A program made the translations under genes and the position numbers. A stretch of DNA of 6,752 nucleotides, taken from an uncultured Intestinimonas sp. (lineage in GTDB: Bacteria; Bacillota_A; Clostridia; Oscillospirales; Oscillospiraceae). This document shows positions 1-5,710 of this stretch, one piece after another. The stretch covers positions 1 through 6,752 of the forward strand of contig CAUBHZ010000105.1 of the NCBI GenBank assembly GCA_958435885.1, written 5' to 3'. The notes under the pieces were generated by a model. The model was not told where the DNA came from. It worked only from the letters and a program-made list of their open reading frames with translations, and searched no databases. The stretch's first letter is position 1. Each line of letters opens with the position of its first letter.

Positions 1-135
1 GACTACGGCCCCAATGCCGACGGCATCACCGATTACGACGACACGGACTACGGCCCCAACGCCGACGGCATCACCGATTACGACGACACCGACTACGGCC
101 CCAATGCCGATGGCATCACCGACTACGACGACTGG
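1..135 (+). repeat. Three in-frame 45-bp tandem repeats
   Basis: Copies lie at 1-45, 46-90 and 91-135. They encode the same 15-residue unit apart from the last codon (ACG, ACC, TGG). The differences inside the copies are silent third-base changes (AAT/AAC, GAC/GAT, GAT/GAC), so the peptide is kept while the DNA drifts. More copies may lie upstream of the window. Confidence 0.9.
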
Positions 136-267
136 GGCGATGACGACGACTGGTACGGCGACCCCACCGGCGAGGACCACTGGGACGACGATGACGACGG
201 CTGGGACGACACGGACTACGACGACCGGGACGACGATGACGACTGGGACGACGATTGGGACGACTGA
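1..267 (+). CDS. C-terminal end of an Asp-rich tandem-repeat protein (5' end outside window)
   Basis: Frame 1 is open from the first base to a TGA at 265-267, giving the last 88 residues of a longer protein. Residues 1-44 are three copies of a 15-residue unit, DYGPNADGITDYDDT (the last copy ends in W). Residues 45-88 are an Asp/Trp/Gly tail. I count 41 Asp, one Glu, one Arg and no Lys in 88 residues, so the tail is extremely acidic. The unit contains N-A-D-G-I-x-D-x-D, which resembles the DG-centred calcium loops of thrombospondin type-3 or EF-hand-like repeats; cation binding is inference. It is the first visible gene of the operon with the VTC, DUF4956 and CotH genes and overlaps the VTC gene by 32 nt. 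Related clusters often carry a secreted carbohydrate-binding or second CotH protein here, so it may be the C-terminal tail of one, but no domain is visible. An alternative reading of this stretch in frame 2 is Thr-rich and is a shadow of the GAC repeats. Confidence 0.8.
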   Translation, partial: DYGPNADGITDYDDTDYGPNADGITDYDDTDYGPNADGITDYDDWGDDDDWYGDPTGEDHWDDDDDGWDDTDYDDRDDDDDWDDDWDD

Positions 268-946
268 GCCCCTCCGCCTGCGCCACGAGGTCAAGCACCA
301 GATCTCTCCCCAGGAGGATCTGGTGCTCGCCTCCAGGCTGGGGAAGCTCTTTCCCCGGGATGGCCACGCCGGGCCGGACGGCTCCTACCGGGTGACCAGC
401 CTGTATTTCGACACCCCCTACGATACCGCCCTCCGGGAGAAGCTGGACGGGGTGGACCGGCGGGAGAAGTTCCGCCTGCGGTACTACGGGGAGCGCCCGG
501 ATTTTCTCAAGCTGGAGAAAAAATTTAAGGTGAACGGCCTGTGCGGCAAGCGGTCCGCCCGCCTGACCTGGTCGGAGGCGGAGCGGCTGCTCTCCGGGGA
601 GGACGCCTTCCTTCTGGAGCGGGGGGAGCCCCTGCTGTCGGAGCTGTACCACAAGCTCCGGGGGACGCTGCTGCGGCCCAGGACGGTGGTGTGCTATGAC
701 CGGGAGGCATTCCTGTACGCCCCCGGAAACGTCCGGGTGACCCTGGACCGGGACCTGCGCACCTGCGGGGACAGCGCCGGCTTCCTGTCCCCAGGAGCCT
801 TTCCCCTCAGGCCCCTGGAGGGGGTGACGGTACTGGAGGTCAAGTACGATGCCTTTCTCCCCGACCTGGTGCGGCTGGCCGTCCAGACGCCGGGCCGCCG
901 GGCGGGGGCCTGTTCCAAATACGCCCTGTGCCGGCGGTTTGACTGA
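236..946 (+). CDS. VTC-domain protein (polyphosphate polymerase-like)
   Basis: About 236 residues, a usual length for stand-alone bacterial VTC-domain proteins. The VTC domain is a beta-barrel tunnel that in yeast Vtc4 makes polyphosphate from ATP at the cytoplasmic membrane face. Seen here, counted from ATG 236: RHEVKH at 16-21 (basic tunnel residue K20), SLYFD at 55-59, REKFRLRYY at 76-84 (basic R80, R82), LEKKFK at 93-98, CYDREAF, RVTLDRDLR, and near the C-terminus LEVKYD followed by SKYALCRRFD. These match the family's ordered Arg/Lys/Glu tunnel residues. The start is uncertain: the frame is open to the window edge. ATG 236 is the nearest in-frame ATG before the conserved RHE and needs only a short Thr-rich leader. 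It has no good Shine-Dalgarno site and lies inside the upstream gene, so translational coupling is likely. DUF4956 follows 26 nt downstream. Polymerase activity is inferred from the family. Confidence 0.85.
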   Translation: MTTGTTIGTTEPLRLRHEVKHQISPQEDLVLASRLGKLFPRDGHAGPDGSYRVTSLYFDTPYDTALREKLDGVDRREKFRLRYYGERPDFLKLEKKFKVNGLCGKRSARLTWSEAERLLSGEDAFLLERGEPLLSELYHKLRGTLLRPRTVVCYDREAFLYAPGNVRVTLDRDLRTCGDSAGFLSPGAFPLRPLEGVTVLEVKYDAFLPDLVRLAVQTPGRRAGACSKYALCRRFD

Positions 947-956
947 GAACGAAGAA

Positions 957-963
957 AAGAGGT
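957..963 (+). promoter_or_regulatory. Shine-Dalgarno site deciding the DUF4956 start
   Basis: AAGAGGT at 957-963 is the only purine-rich site before the gene. It lies 9 nt before ATG 973, a good spacing, but abuts the in-frame GTG at 964. I therefore place the start at 973 and not 964. Confidence 0.6.
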
Positions 964-972
964 GTGGCTACC

Positions 973-1653
973 ATGCCCACGTTCACCTTTCAGGACATCT
1001 TCAAATCCAGCTTTCTGGAGCGGCTGGACGCGGTCTCCCTGCCGGACGCCGCCATCGCCCTGGCGCTGGCCTTCTGCCTGGGCCTGTTCATCTTCCTGGT
1101 CTATAAAAAATGCTACGCCGGGGTCATGTACGCCCCCAGCTTCGGGGTGACCCTCATCGCCCTCACCCTCATCACAACCCTGCTGATCCTGGCGGTGACC
1201 AGCAACATCGTCCTCTCCCTGGGCATGGTGGGCGCCCTGTCCATCGTCCGCTTCCGTACCGCCATCAAGGAGCCCATGGATATCGCCTTCCTGTTCTGGG
1301 CCATCGCGGCGGGCATCGTGCTGGCGGCGGGGCTGATCCCCCTGGCGGTGGTGGGCAGCCTATTTGTGGGGGTGGTGCTGCTGGTGTTCTCCCGGCAGAA
1401 GAACGGGGAGTCCCCCTACATCCTGGTGGTCCACTGCGCCGACCAGGATGTGGAGGGGCAGGTGCGCGCCTTGGTGGAGGCCCGGGTGCGGCGGCTGAAT
1501 CTGAAGAGCAAGAGCGTGGCCCCGGGCCAGATCGAGCTGAACTACGAGGTGCGCCTGCGGGATGCCGACACGGAGTTCGTCAATGAGCTGGGGGCCATGG
1601 AGGGCGTGGGGAACGTGGTGCTGGTCTCCTACAACGGGGACTACATGGGGTGA
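973..1653 (+). CDS. DUF4956 family membrane protein
   Basis: 226 residues from ATG 973. A short amphipathic N-terminus is followed by hydrophobic segments at about 26-44, 58-80, 102-121 and 122-140. A soluble C-terminal domain of roughly 85 residues follows and is probably cytoplasmic. The DUF4956 signature is clear in the stretch 82-115: SLGMVGALSIVRFRTAIKEP followed by a DIAFLFWAI segment. The C-terminal part alternates strands and helices in a way compatible with a small ferredoxin-like or ACT-like fold (inference), ending in VVLVSYNGD. The biochemical role of DUF4956 is not established. Its repeated co-occurrence with VTC and CotH genes in clostridia suggests it is their membrane partner, for example a channel or anchor for the VTC protein. 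The CotH gene starts 4 nt after the stop, so the two are surely translated from one message. An in-frame GTG at 964 is a less likely start. Confidence 0.88.
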   Translation: MPTFTFQDIFKSSFLERLDAVSLPDAAIALALAFCLGLFIFLVYKKCYAGVMYAPSFGVTLIALTLITTLLILAVTSNIVLSLGMVGALSIVRFRTAIKEPMDIAFLFWAIAAGIVLAAGLIPLAVVGSLFVGVVLLVFSRQKNGESPYILVVHCADQDVEGQVRALVEARVRRLNLKSKSVAPGQIELNYEVRLRDADTEFVNELGAMEGVGNVVLVSYNGDYMG

Positions 1654-1657
1654 GGCC

Positions 1658-3088
1658 ATGATCCGCCACCGGCATATCGATCTTATCTGCGGCGGGGCCA
1701 TCCTATTGGCCCTGGTCCTCACCGGTCTGCTCTGCTTCGGGGAGGCTCTGGGCCTCCGGCCCGCCAGCGCCGCGCCCGGGTACGCCTCCCGCCTCTTTGA
1801 CGATGGCCGGGTCCACACCGTGGACCTGCGGGTGGAGGACTGGGCGGCTTTCCTCGAAAACGCCCCGGCGGAGGAGTATATCCCCTGCACCGCGGTCATC
1901 GACGGGGAGGAGTTTTACCAGGTGGGCCTGCGGGCCAAGGGGAACAACTCCCTCCGGCTGACGGAGGAGTACGGCCTGTCCCGGTACAGTCTGAAGCTGG
2001 AATTCGACCACTATGTGGACGGGGGCAACTACCATGGCCTGGACAAGTTCTCCCTGGACGCCTCCTTCCAGGACAACAGCTATCTCAAAACCTGGCTGGT
2101 CTACCACATGATGGCCTACATGGGGGTGCCCGCCCCTCTGTGCAGCTATGCCTGGGTGACGGTGAACGGCACCCCCTGGGGGCTGTTTCTGGCCATCGAG
2201 GAGCCAGAGGAGGCCTTTGCCCGGCGAAACTTCGGCCCGGATCACGGAGCGCTCTACAAGCCGGACTACCGCTCCCTGAACGCGGAGAACACCGACGTGG
2301 CCCTGCGGTACATCGGCGATGACCCCGCCGCCTACCCAAACATCTTTGACAACGCCAAGTTTGACACGGACGTGGCGGACCGGGAGCGGCTGATCCAGGC
2401 CCTGCGGGTGCTGTCCACCGGGGAGGACCTGGAGACGGCGGTCAATGCGGATGAGGTGCTGCGGTATTTTGCCGTCCAGGTGTTCGTCATGAACTGGGAC
2501 AGCTACCTGGGCCACACCGGGCACAACTACTTCCTCTATGAGGAGGACGGGGTGATCTCCATTCTGCCCTGGGACTACAACCTGGCCTTCGGCACCTACG
2601 CCCTGGGCATGACCGATCCCATCCGGGACCCCGACGTGCTGATCAACTGGCCGGTGAACACCCCCGCCCGGGGGGAGGTCATGCTGGAGCGGCCTCTGTA
2701 TCACAATCTGATGAAAAACAGAGACTATTTTGCCCGGTACCACGCCTATTTCGGCCAACTGCTCTCGGAGTATTTCGAGAGCGGCCGGTATGAGGCAGTC
2801 ATCCGGCAGGCACAGGTCATGATCGCTCCCTATGTGGAGGTCGATCCCACCGCCTTCTGCTCCTATGAGGATCATCTGCTGGCGGTGGACACGCTGCTGG
2901 AGGTGTGCCGCCTGCGCTCTGAGAGCATTCGGGGACAGCTGGAGGGGGACTACCCTATCACCCTGGCCCAACAGGGGGCGGGGGTGGACGCCTCCCATGT
3001 GGATCTGCGGGCGCTGGGGGATTTCGACGACCTGGAGGCTGCGAAGGAGCGGCAGAATGAGGCCGCGGCAATTGCGGGGGTGGAATAA
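1658..3088 (+). CDS. CotH kinase family protein, membrane-anchored
   Basis: 476 residues from ATG 1658, which sits behind GGGGTGAGG and 4 nt after the DUF4956 stop; an open frame reaches further upstream but is a shadow. N-terminal RHRH charges precede one hydrophobic segment (about 8-28), so it is a signal anchor or uncleaved signal peptide and the body should lie outside the membrane. The body follows the CotH order: GLRAKGNNSL (90-99), SLKLEFD (111-117), LDKFSLDASFQDNSYLK (128-144), VTVNGTPWGLFLAIEE (167-182), LYKPD (199-203), NWDSYLGHTGHNYFLY (279-294) and ILPWDYNLAFG (302-312). In this atypical kinase family, Asp residues of the NWD and PWD blocks (here D281, D306) are the likely catalytic and metal-binding residues. 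B. subtilis CotH phosphorylates spore-coat proteins; the substrate here is unknown. The Asp-rich upstream protein has no Ser and few Thr, so is not an obvious target. Last gene of the operon. Confidence 0.9.
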   Translation: MIRHRHIDLICGGAILLALVLTGLLCFGEALGLRPASAAPGYASRLFDDGRVHTVDLRVEDWAAFLENAPAEEYIPCTAVIDGEEFYQVGLRAKGNNSLRLTEEYGLSRYSLKLEFDHYVDGGNYHGLDKFSLDASFQDNSYLKTWLVYHMMAYMGVPAPLCSYAWVTVNGTPWGLFLAIEEPEEAFARRNFGPDHGALYKPDYRSLNAENTDVALRYIGDDPAAYPNIFDNAKFDTDVADRERLIQALRVLSTGEDLETAVNADEVLRYFAVQVFVMNWDSYLGHTGHNYFLYEEDGVISILPWDYNLAFGTYALGMTDPIRDPDVLINWPVNTPARGEVMLERPLYHNLMKNRDYFARYHAYFGQLLSEYFESGRYEAVIRQAQVMIAPYVEVDPTAFCSYEDHLLAVDTLLEVCRLRSESIRGQLEGDYPITLAQQGAGVDASHVDLRALGDFDDLEAAKERQNEAAAIAGVE

Positions 3089-3382
3089 GAGGGTAGCTCA
3101 TATTGTTTACTGTCCCGTAAATTTTGAGCTGCCTCCGGCATAAATGGATTACATTATTTCCCTCCAAAAATTACAACGCAGACGGGCAGAAAATGCCTCC
3201 CCACTTTGTCGGCGGACGTGCCGCCGGCAAAAGAGGGGAGGCGCTTTTGACCACATTTTCAGCCACAGCGCGATGTGAAGTATACGGAAACAGGATGCTC
3301 AAAAAGTGGCGGAAAGCAAGCAGATCGGAGTGTATATCGCTATAAAGTACGAAAAATAGTTAGAAAAAAGTTCCAAAGCCGC
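3089..3382. other. AT-richer intergenic stretch without a convincing gene
   Basis: Sequence between the CotH stop and the half-tRNA. It is visibly richer in A+T than the genes on either side, especially 3249-3382. Apart from the hairpin at 3195-3242 I see no conserved motif. Short open frames on both strands have no family resemblance and no good ribosome binding site. If the half-tRNA is an attachment site, this would be the end of the inserted element or its remnant. Confidence 0.5.
3195..3248 (+). terminator. Long hairpin, probable terminator of the VTC-CotH operon
   Basis: Outer arms GCCTCCCC (3195-3202) and GGGGAGGC (3235-3242) are perfectly complementary. Inside them CTTT pairs with AAAG (one bulged A), then GTCGGCGG (3208-3215, one G-T wobble) pairs with CCGCCGGC (3221-3228) around a loop of 5 nt. 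The element is therefore almost one continuous hairpin of 48 bases. GCTTTT follows, a weak U-tract, about 107 nt after the CotH stop. It could equally be a dispersed palindromic repeat or a small non-autonomous element. Confidence 0.55.
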
Positions 3383-3427
3383 TTGGTAAGGATGAGGTCG
3401 GCAGTTCGAATCTGCCCAGCAGCTCCA
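3383..3427 (+). pseudogene. 3' part of a tRNA-Thr(GGT) gene, possible att site
   Basis: The order is that of a tRNA from the anticodon loop onward: loop TTGGTAA (3383-3389, anticodon GGT), 3' anticodon stem GGATG (3390-3394), variable AGGTC (3395-3399), T-arm GGCAG / TTCGAAT / CTGCC (3400-3416), 3' acceptor strand CAGCAGC (3417-3423), discriminator T and CCA (3424-3427). The 5' half is absent: the bases before 3383 (GCCGC) do not pair with GGATG, and I found no GCTGCTG acceptor strand or D-arm in the preceding 300 bases. Tyrosine integrases often use exactly this segment, anticodon loop to 3' end, as their core site. A displaced 3' fragment followed by the tRNA's own terminator is what is left at the far end of an integrated element. 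A simple deletion scar is the alternative. Confidence 0.8.
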
Positions 3428-3429
3428 CG

Positions 3430-3467
3430 AAACCGCTCTTTTCGAAAGAAAAGGGCGGTTTTGCTTT
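3430..3467 (+). terminator. Intrinsic terminator behind the tRNA-Thr fragment
   Basis: A 14-bp stem, 3430-3443 with 3448-3461, has one T-G wobble and a GAAA tetraloop (3444-3447). It is followed by TTTTGCTTT. It starts three bases after the CCA, the usual place for a tRNA terminator, so it probably belonged to the original tRNA gene. Confidence 0.8.
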
Positions 3468-3761
3468 GCCTTTGGAATTTTTCGGCGGCGTGGTGATGTG
3501 CGGCCGACGCCTTGAGAAGCAGCCGCAGGCGTAAGGAGCGGGCTTCTGGAGTCCATGCTCCCGAGGCCTGATATCTTTCAGCCGGTTCTTCGCTGCCCTC
3601 CGGTAAGCGGATCCATTTGATCTGAAGGCCCCAGGCGGGCCCGGTACGCCGCGAACTCTCCGGCAGGGCAGGAAGGTATAGCGGCTTTGATATGCCGGCT
3701 CCAACGCTTCAGACAGGGCGCAACCCAATGGCTCAATTCTCTTGAAAAACAGTTCTCTTAT
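3468..3761. other. Intergenic stretch with no recognisable feature
   Basis: About 290 bases with no supported gene. Codon usage is unlike the neighbours and no ribosome binding site fits a start. An imperfect inverted repeat (3593-3603 with 3660-3671, one extra base) has a loop of more than 50 nt and is not convincing. On the minus strand one frame is open from 3708 to 3340 but has no ATG, GTG or TTG and runs through the tRNA fragment, so it cannot be called a gene. Confidence 0.5.
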
Positions 3762-3822
3762 AAAAAGACCGCCCGACGGAGAAGCGGCTGTGGCCGAACT
3801 TCTCCGATGGGCGGTCTTATTT
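3762..3822 (-). terminator. Three-tier hairpin, possible terminator in both directions
   Basis: AAGACCGCCC (3765-3774) pairs with GGGCGGTCTT (3809-3818). Inside it GGAGAAG (3778-3784) pairs with CTTCTCC (3799-3805), and inside that CGGC (3785-3788) pairs with GCCG (3793-3796) around TGTG. The A-run before the left arm gives the minus strand a TTTTTAT tail; the plus strand has only TTATTTC. It is thus the better terminator for minus-strand transcripts, as a backup to the one at 3917-3957. Confidence 0.6.
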
Positions 3823-3916
3823 CACGCTTGGATGGCGTGGGCAGGCCTCACGGCGTCAAAACCCAGCTTGCCAACGCGCACCCCGCTTTGGGATGCGCCG
3901 TGATGGGAGCGGCAGG

Positions 3917-3957
3917 AAAACGCCGCCCTCCGGGGAATTCCGGAGGGCGGCGTTTTT
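3917..3957 (-). terminator. Strong intrinsic terminator after the PrpF-family gene
   Basis: CGCCGCCCTCCGG (3921-3933) pairs perfectly with CCGGAGGGCGGCG (3940-3952) around GGAATT. The flanking AAAA (3917-3920) and TTTTT (3953-3957) extend the stem and give U-tracts on both strands. It lies about 67 bases beyond the stop of the minus-strand operon and closes it; it can also stop plus-strand read-through. Confidence 0.88.
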
Positions 3958-4023
3958 CATAAGGTCAAGAGACAATGGCCTGGATACGGGCAGCCACCCG
4001 TCTCCACTCGGATGAGCCTGTGC

Positions 4024-5184
4024 TCAGCCCTGGAAGACCGCCTTTCGGACATATACCTGTCCCTCCATAATCATGCGGGCGGTGCGGTACACCCCCAGCT
4101 TCTTGATCTGGGTATCCTCCTCGCCGCTGTCCGCCAGAGCCTCGATGGGGATGATGCCGGAGGGGTGGCCGATGCGCAGCACCTCCTCCTCCCTGGCCTT
4201 CTCGCTGAGCAGGTCCCACACCACGCTGCCCTTCACACGGGCCACCGCGCCGGTGGCCACCGTGCCGGTGACGGGGTAGGCCTTGTGCATCTTGAGCATG
4301 AAGGTGAGGCGGGACACCACGTCCACTTGGTCGGCCTCCACCCGGATGCCGTTGAAGCAGGTGTGGGCGGCGGGGGGACTCACCATGGCGAAGAAGGGCT
4401 GGTAGGGGGTGACCTGCTTGGCGTCCTCCCACCGCTCCACCAGGCCGATCTTTTGGCAGACCTTGCCCCGGATCTCCTCAATGCGGTCCATGAGGGCGGC
4501 GTCGCCGTCGATCTGGGCGGGAGTCTCGGTGCCGGTGAGGCCCAGCTCCTCGGCCCGGATGAACACCACCACGTTGCCCGCGTCCACCACCGAGACGGTG
4601 TATGCCTTCACGCCGGCCTGGATGACGTCCTTGGGGCTGCCGGTGGGCAGCAGACGGCCGGTGATGCCGCCCACCACGTCGGACCAGTCCAGGGTGATGC
4701 GGGCGCCGGTGCCGGGGACGCCGTCAATGGCGAAGTCCCCCTCCACCGCCGCCTTGCCGCCCTTCACGGGCACCTGGGCGGTGAGGATGCGGCCGGTGTT
4801 GGTCATGTGGATGCGCACGGTGGTCACCGGCTCCACCGGCTCCACCAGGCCCATGTCGATGGCAAAGGGACCCACGGCGGAGGAGATGTTGCCGCAGTTG
4901 CCGCCGTAGTCCACGAAGGGGTCGGTGATGCTCACCTGGCCGAAGGTGTAGTCCACGTCGGCGCCCTCCTTGGTGGCCGGGCCGATGATGGCCAGCTTGC
5001 TGGTGAGGGTGTCCGCCCCGCCCAGACCGTCGATCTGGCGCAGGTCGGGGCTGCCGTAGATGGCCAGGATGGCCTTGTCCCGCAGGACGGGGTCGGCAGG
5101 CAGTTCGTTTTTCATGATAAAAATGCCCTTGCTGGTGCCGCCGCGGACGATGGCGCAGCGCAGGGTCTCCATTTCAGGGTGCAT
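4024..5184 (-). CDS. PrpF-family isomerase (2-methylaconitate / 3-methylitaconate isomerase type)
   Basis: 386 residues, full length for the PrpF family, which moves a double bond or swaps cis/trans in small tricarboxylates and dicarboxylates by proton transfer on a diaminopimelate-epimerase-like fold. Seen: RGGTSKG (14-20), GGADTLTSK (55-63), GGNCGN (94-99), LPTGSPKDVI (179-188), DAGNVVVF (201-208), HPSGIIPIE (340-348) and RTARMIMEGQVYV (367-379). S18, K63 and C97 fall where, from memory, Ser, Lys and Cys act in Eubacterium barkeri 3-methylitaconate isomerase. ATG 5184 is preceded by AAAGGAGG at proper spacing; a second Met at residue 5 is a weaker choice. It starts 15 nt after the small-subunit stop. 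The split hydro-lyase next to it points to a substrate shared with it. A true PrpF usually sits beside single-chain AcnD, which is not seen here. Methylitaconate, methylaconitate or oxalomesaconate-type substrates are all possible. Confidence 0.88.
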   Translation of the reverse strand: MHPEMETLRCAIVRGGTSKGIFIMKNELPADPVLRDKAILAIYGSPDLRQIDGLGGADTLTSKLAIIGPATKEGADVDYTFGQVSITDPFVDYGGNCGNISSAVGPFAIDMGLVEPVEPVTTVRIHMTNTGRILTAQVPVKGGKAAVEGDFAIDGVPGTGARITLDWSDVVGGITGRLLPTGSPKDVIQAGVKAYTVSVVDAGNVVVFIRAEELGLTGTETPAQIDGDAALMDRIEEIRGKVCQKIGLVERWEDAKQVTPYQPFFAMVSPPAAHTCFNGIRVEADQVDVVSRLTFMLKMHKAYPVTGTVATGAVARVKGSVVWDLLSEKAREEEVLRIGHPSGIIPIEALADSGEEDTQIKKLGVYRTARMIMEGQVYVRKAVFQG

Positions 5185-5199
5185 GGTACGGCCTCCTTT

Positions 5200-5694
5200 T
5201 CAGGCGTTGATACGGGTTTTCAGGTACTCCACCAGGCCGCCCCGGGACACCAGGTCCATGATGTGGGCGGGGATGGGGTCGCAGGGCAGCTCCTCGCCGG
5301 TGGTCAGGTTGCGGATGACGCCCCGCTGGTAGTCGATCTCCAGGGCGTCGCCCTCGGAGATGCGCCCGGTCTCGGGGCACTCCACGGCCAGGATGCCCAG
5401 GTTGATGCAGTTGCGGTAGAAGATGCGGGCGTAGGACTGGGCCACGATGGTCTTGATGCCCAGGGCCCGGAGGGTGAGGGGGGCGGTCTCCCGGCTGGAG
5501 CCGGAGCCCAGGTTCTTTTCCGCCACGAAGATGTCCCCAGGCCTGCACCGGTCGGCGAAGGTGTCGTCCACAGGGCTCATGGCGTACCGGGCGGCCTCCT
5601 GGATGGGCAGCTCCATGTAGGCCGGCGGGGAGATGATGTCGGTGTTGATGTTGTCGCCGTATTTCAGGGCGGTTCCGCAGATCAGATGTGACAT
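5200..5694 (-). CDS. Hydro-lyase small subunit (LeuD/DmdB type, aconitase swivel domain)
   Basis: 164 residues, the length of the short archaeal/clostridial-type isopropylmalate dehydratase or homoaconitase small subunit. Seen: GDNINTDII (13-21), GSGSSRET (63-70) and AQSYARIFYRNCINLG (85-100), the three family blocks in order. With the large subunit it would hydrate or dehydrate a branched dicarboxylate. Two positions depart from the usual LeuD pattern. The substrate-recognition loop, YLRT or YLVY-like in homoaconitase and isopropylmalate isomerase, reads YMEL (26-29). The active-site block, commonly GCGSSREH, has Ser for Cys and Thr for His. ATG 5694 has AAAGGAG seven bases upstream, and only 16 bases separate it from the large-subunit stop. 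Generic annotation would be 3-isopropylmalate dehydratase small subunit; the context and the altered loop make another substrate, such as dimethylmaleate, at least as likely. Confidence 0.87.
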   Translation of the reverse strand: MSHLICGTALKYGDNINTDIISPPAYMELPIQEAARYAMSPVDDTFADRCRPGDIFVAEKNLGSGSSRETAPLTLRALGIKTIVAQSYARIFYRNCINLGILAVECPETGRISEGDALEIDYQRGVIRNLTTGEELPCDPIPAHIMDLVSRGGLVEYLKTRINA

Positions 5695-5710
5695 AGGTGG
5701 CTCCTTTCCG

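Noticed and set aside
1..135. 45-bp direct repeats as a CRISPR array
   Set aside because: The units are head-to-tail with no spacers, keep a reading frame and differ by silent changes, so they are coding repeats.
14..235. Thr-rich N-terminal extension of the VTC protein
   Set aside because: It is the acidic repeat DNA read one base off; VTC proteins normally start a few residues before RHE. Kept only as an uncertain start.
1703..2998. 431-codon minus-strand open frame opposite the CotH gene
   Set aside because: Antisense shadow; the plus-strand frame has all CotH motifs and good spacing.
3093..3099. TAGCTCA, the consensus of a tRNA D-arm start, as the missing 5' half of tRNA-Thr
   Set aside because: No acceptor strand before it and no D-stem or anticodon stem after it; a chance match.
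3593..3671. Imperfect inverted repeat CTGCCCTCCGG / CCGGCAGGGCAG
   Set aside because: One unpaired base and a loop of more than 50 nt; such matches are expected by chance in GC-rich DNA.
3340..3708. Minus-strand frame open for 123 codons across the tRNA fragment
   Set aside because: No ATG, GTG or TTG, and part of it is tRNA antisense, a well-known source of false protein calls. A decayed gene cannot be excluded but nothing supports one.
3360..3728. 122-codon minus-strand open frame and nearby short frames in the gap
   Set aside because: Also runs through the tRNA fragment and terminator hairpin, has no ribosome binding site and no family resemblance.
4012..5691. 559-codon open frame on the plus strand opposite the PrpF-family and small-subunit genes
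   Set aside because: Low-complexity Gly/His/Val/Ala product typical of the antisense of GC-rich genes; no family motifs, while the minus strand encodes two clear conserved proteins.
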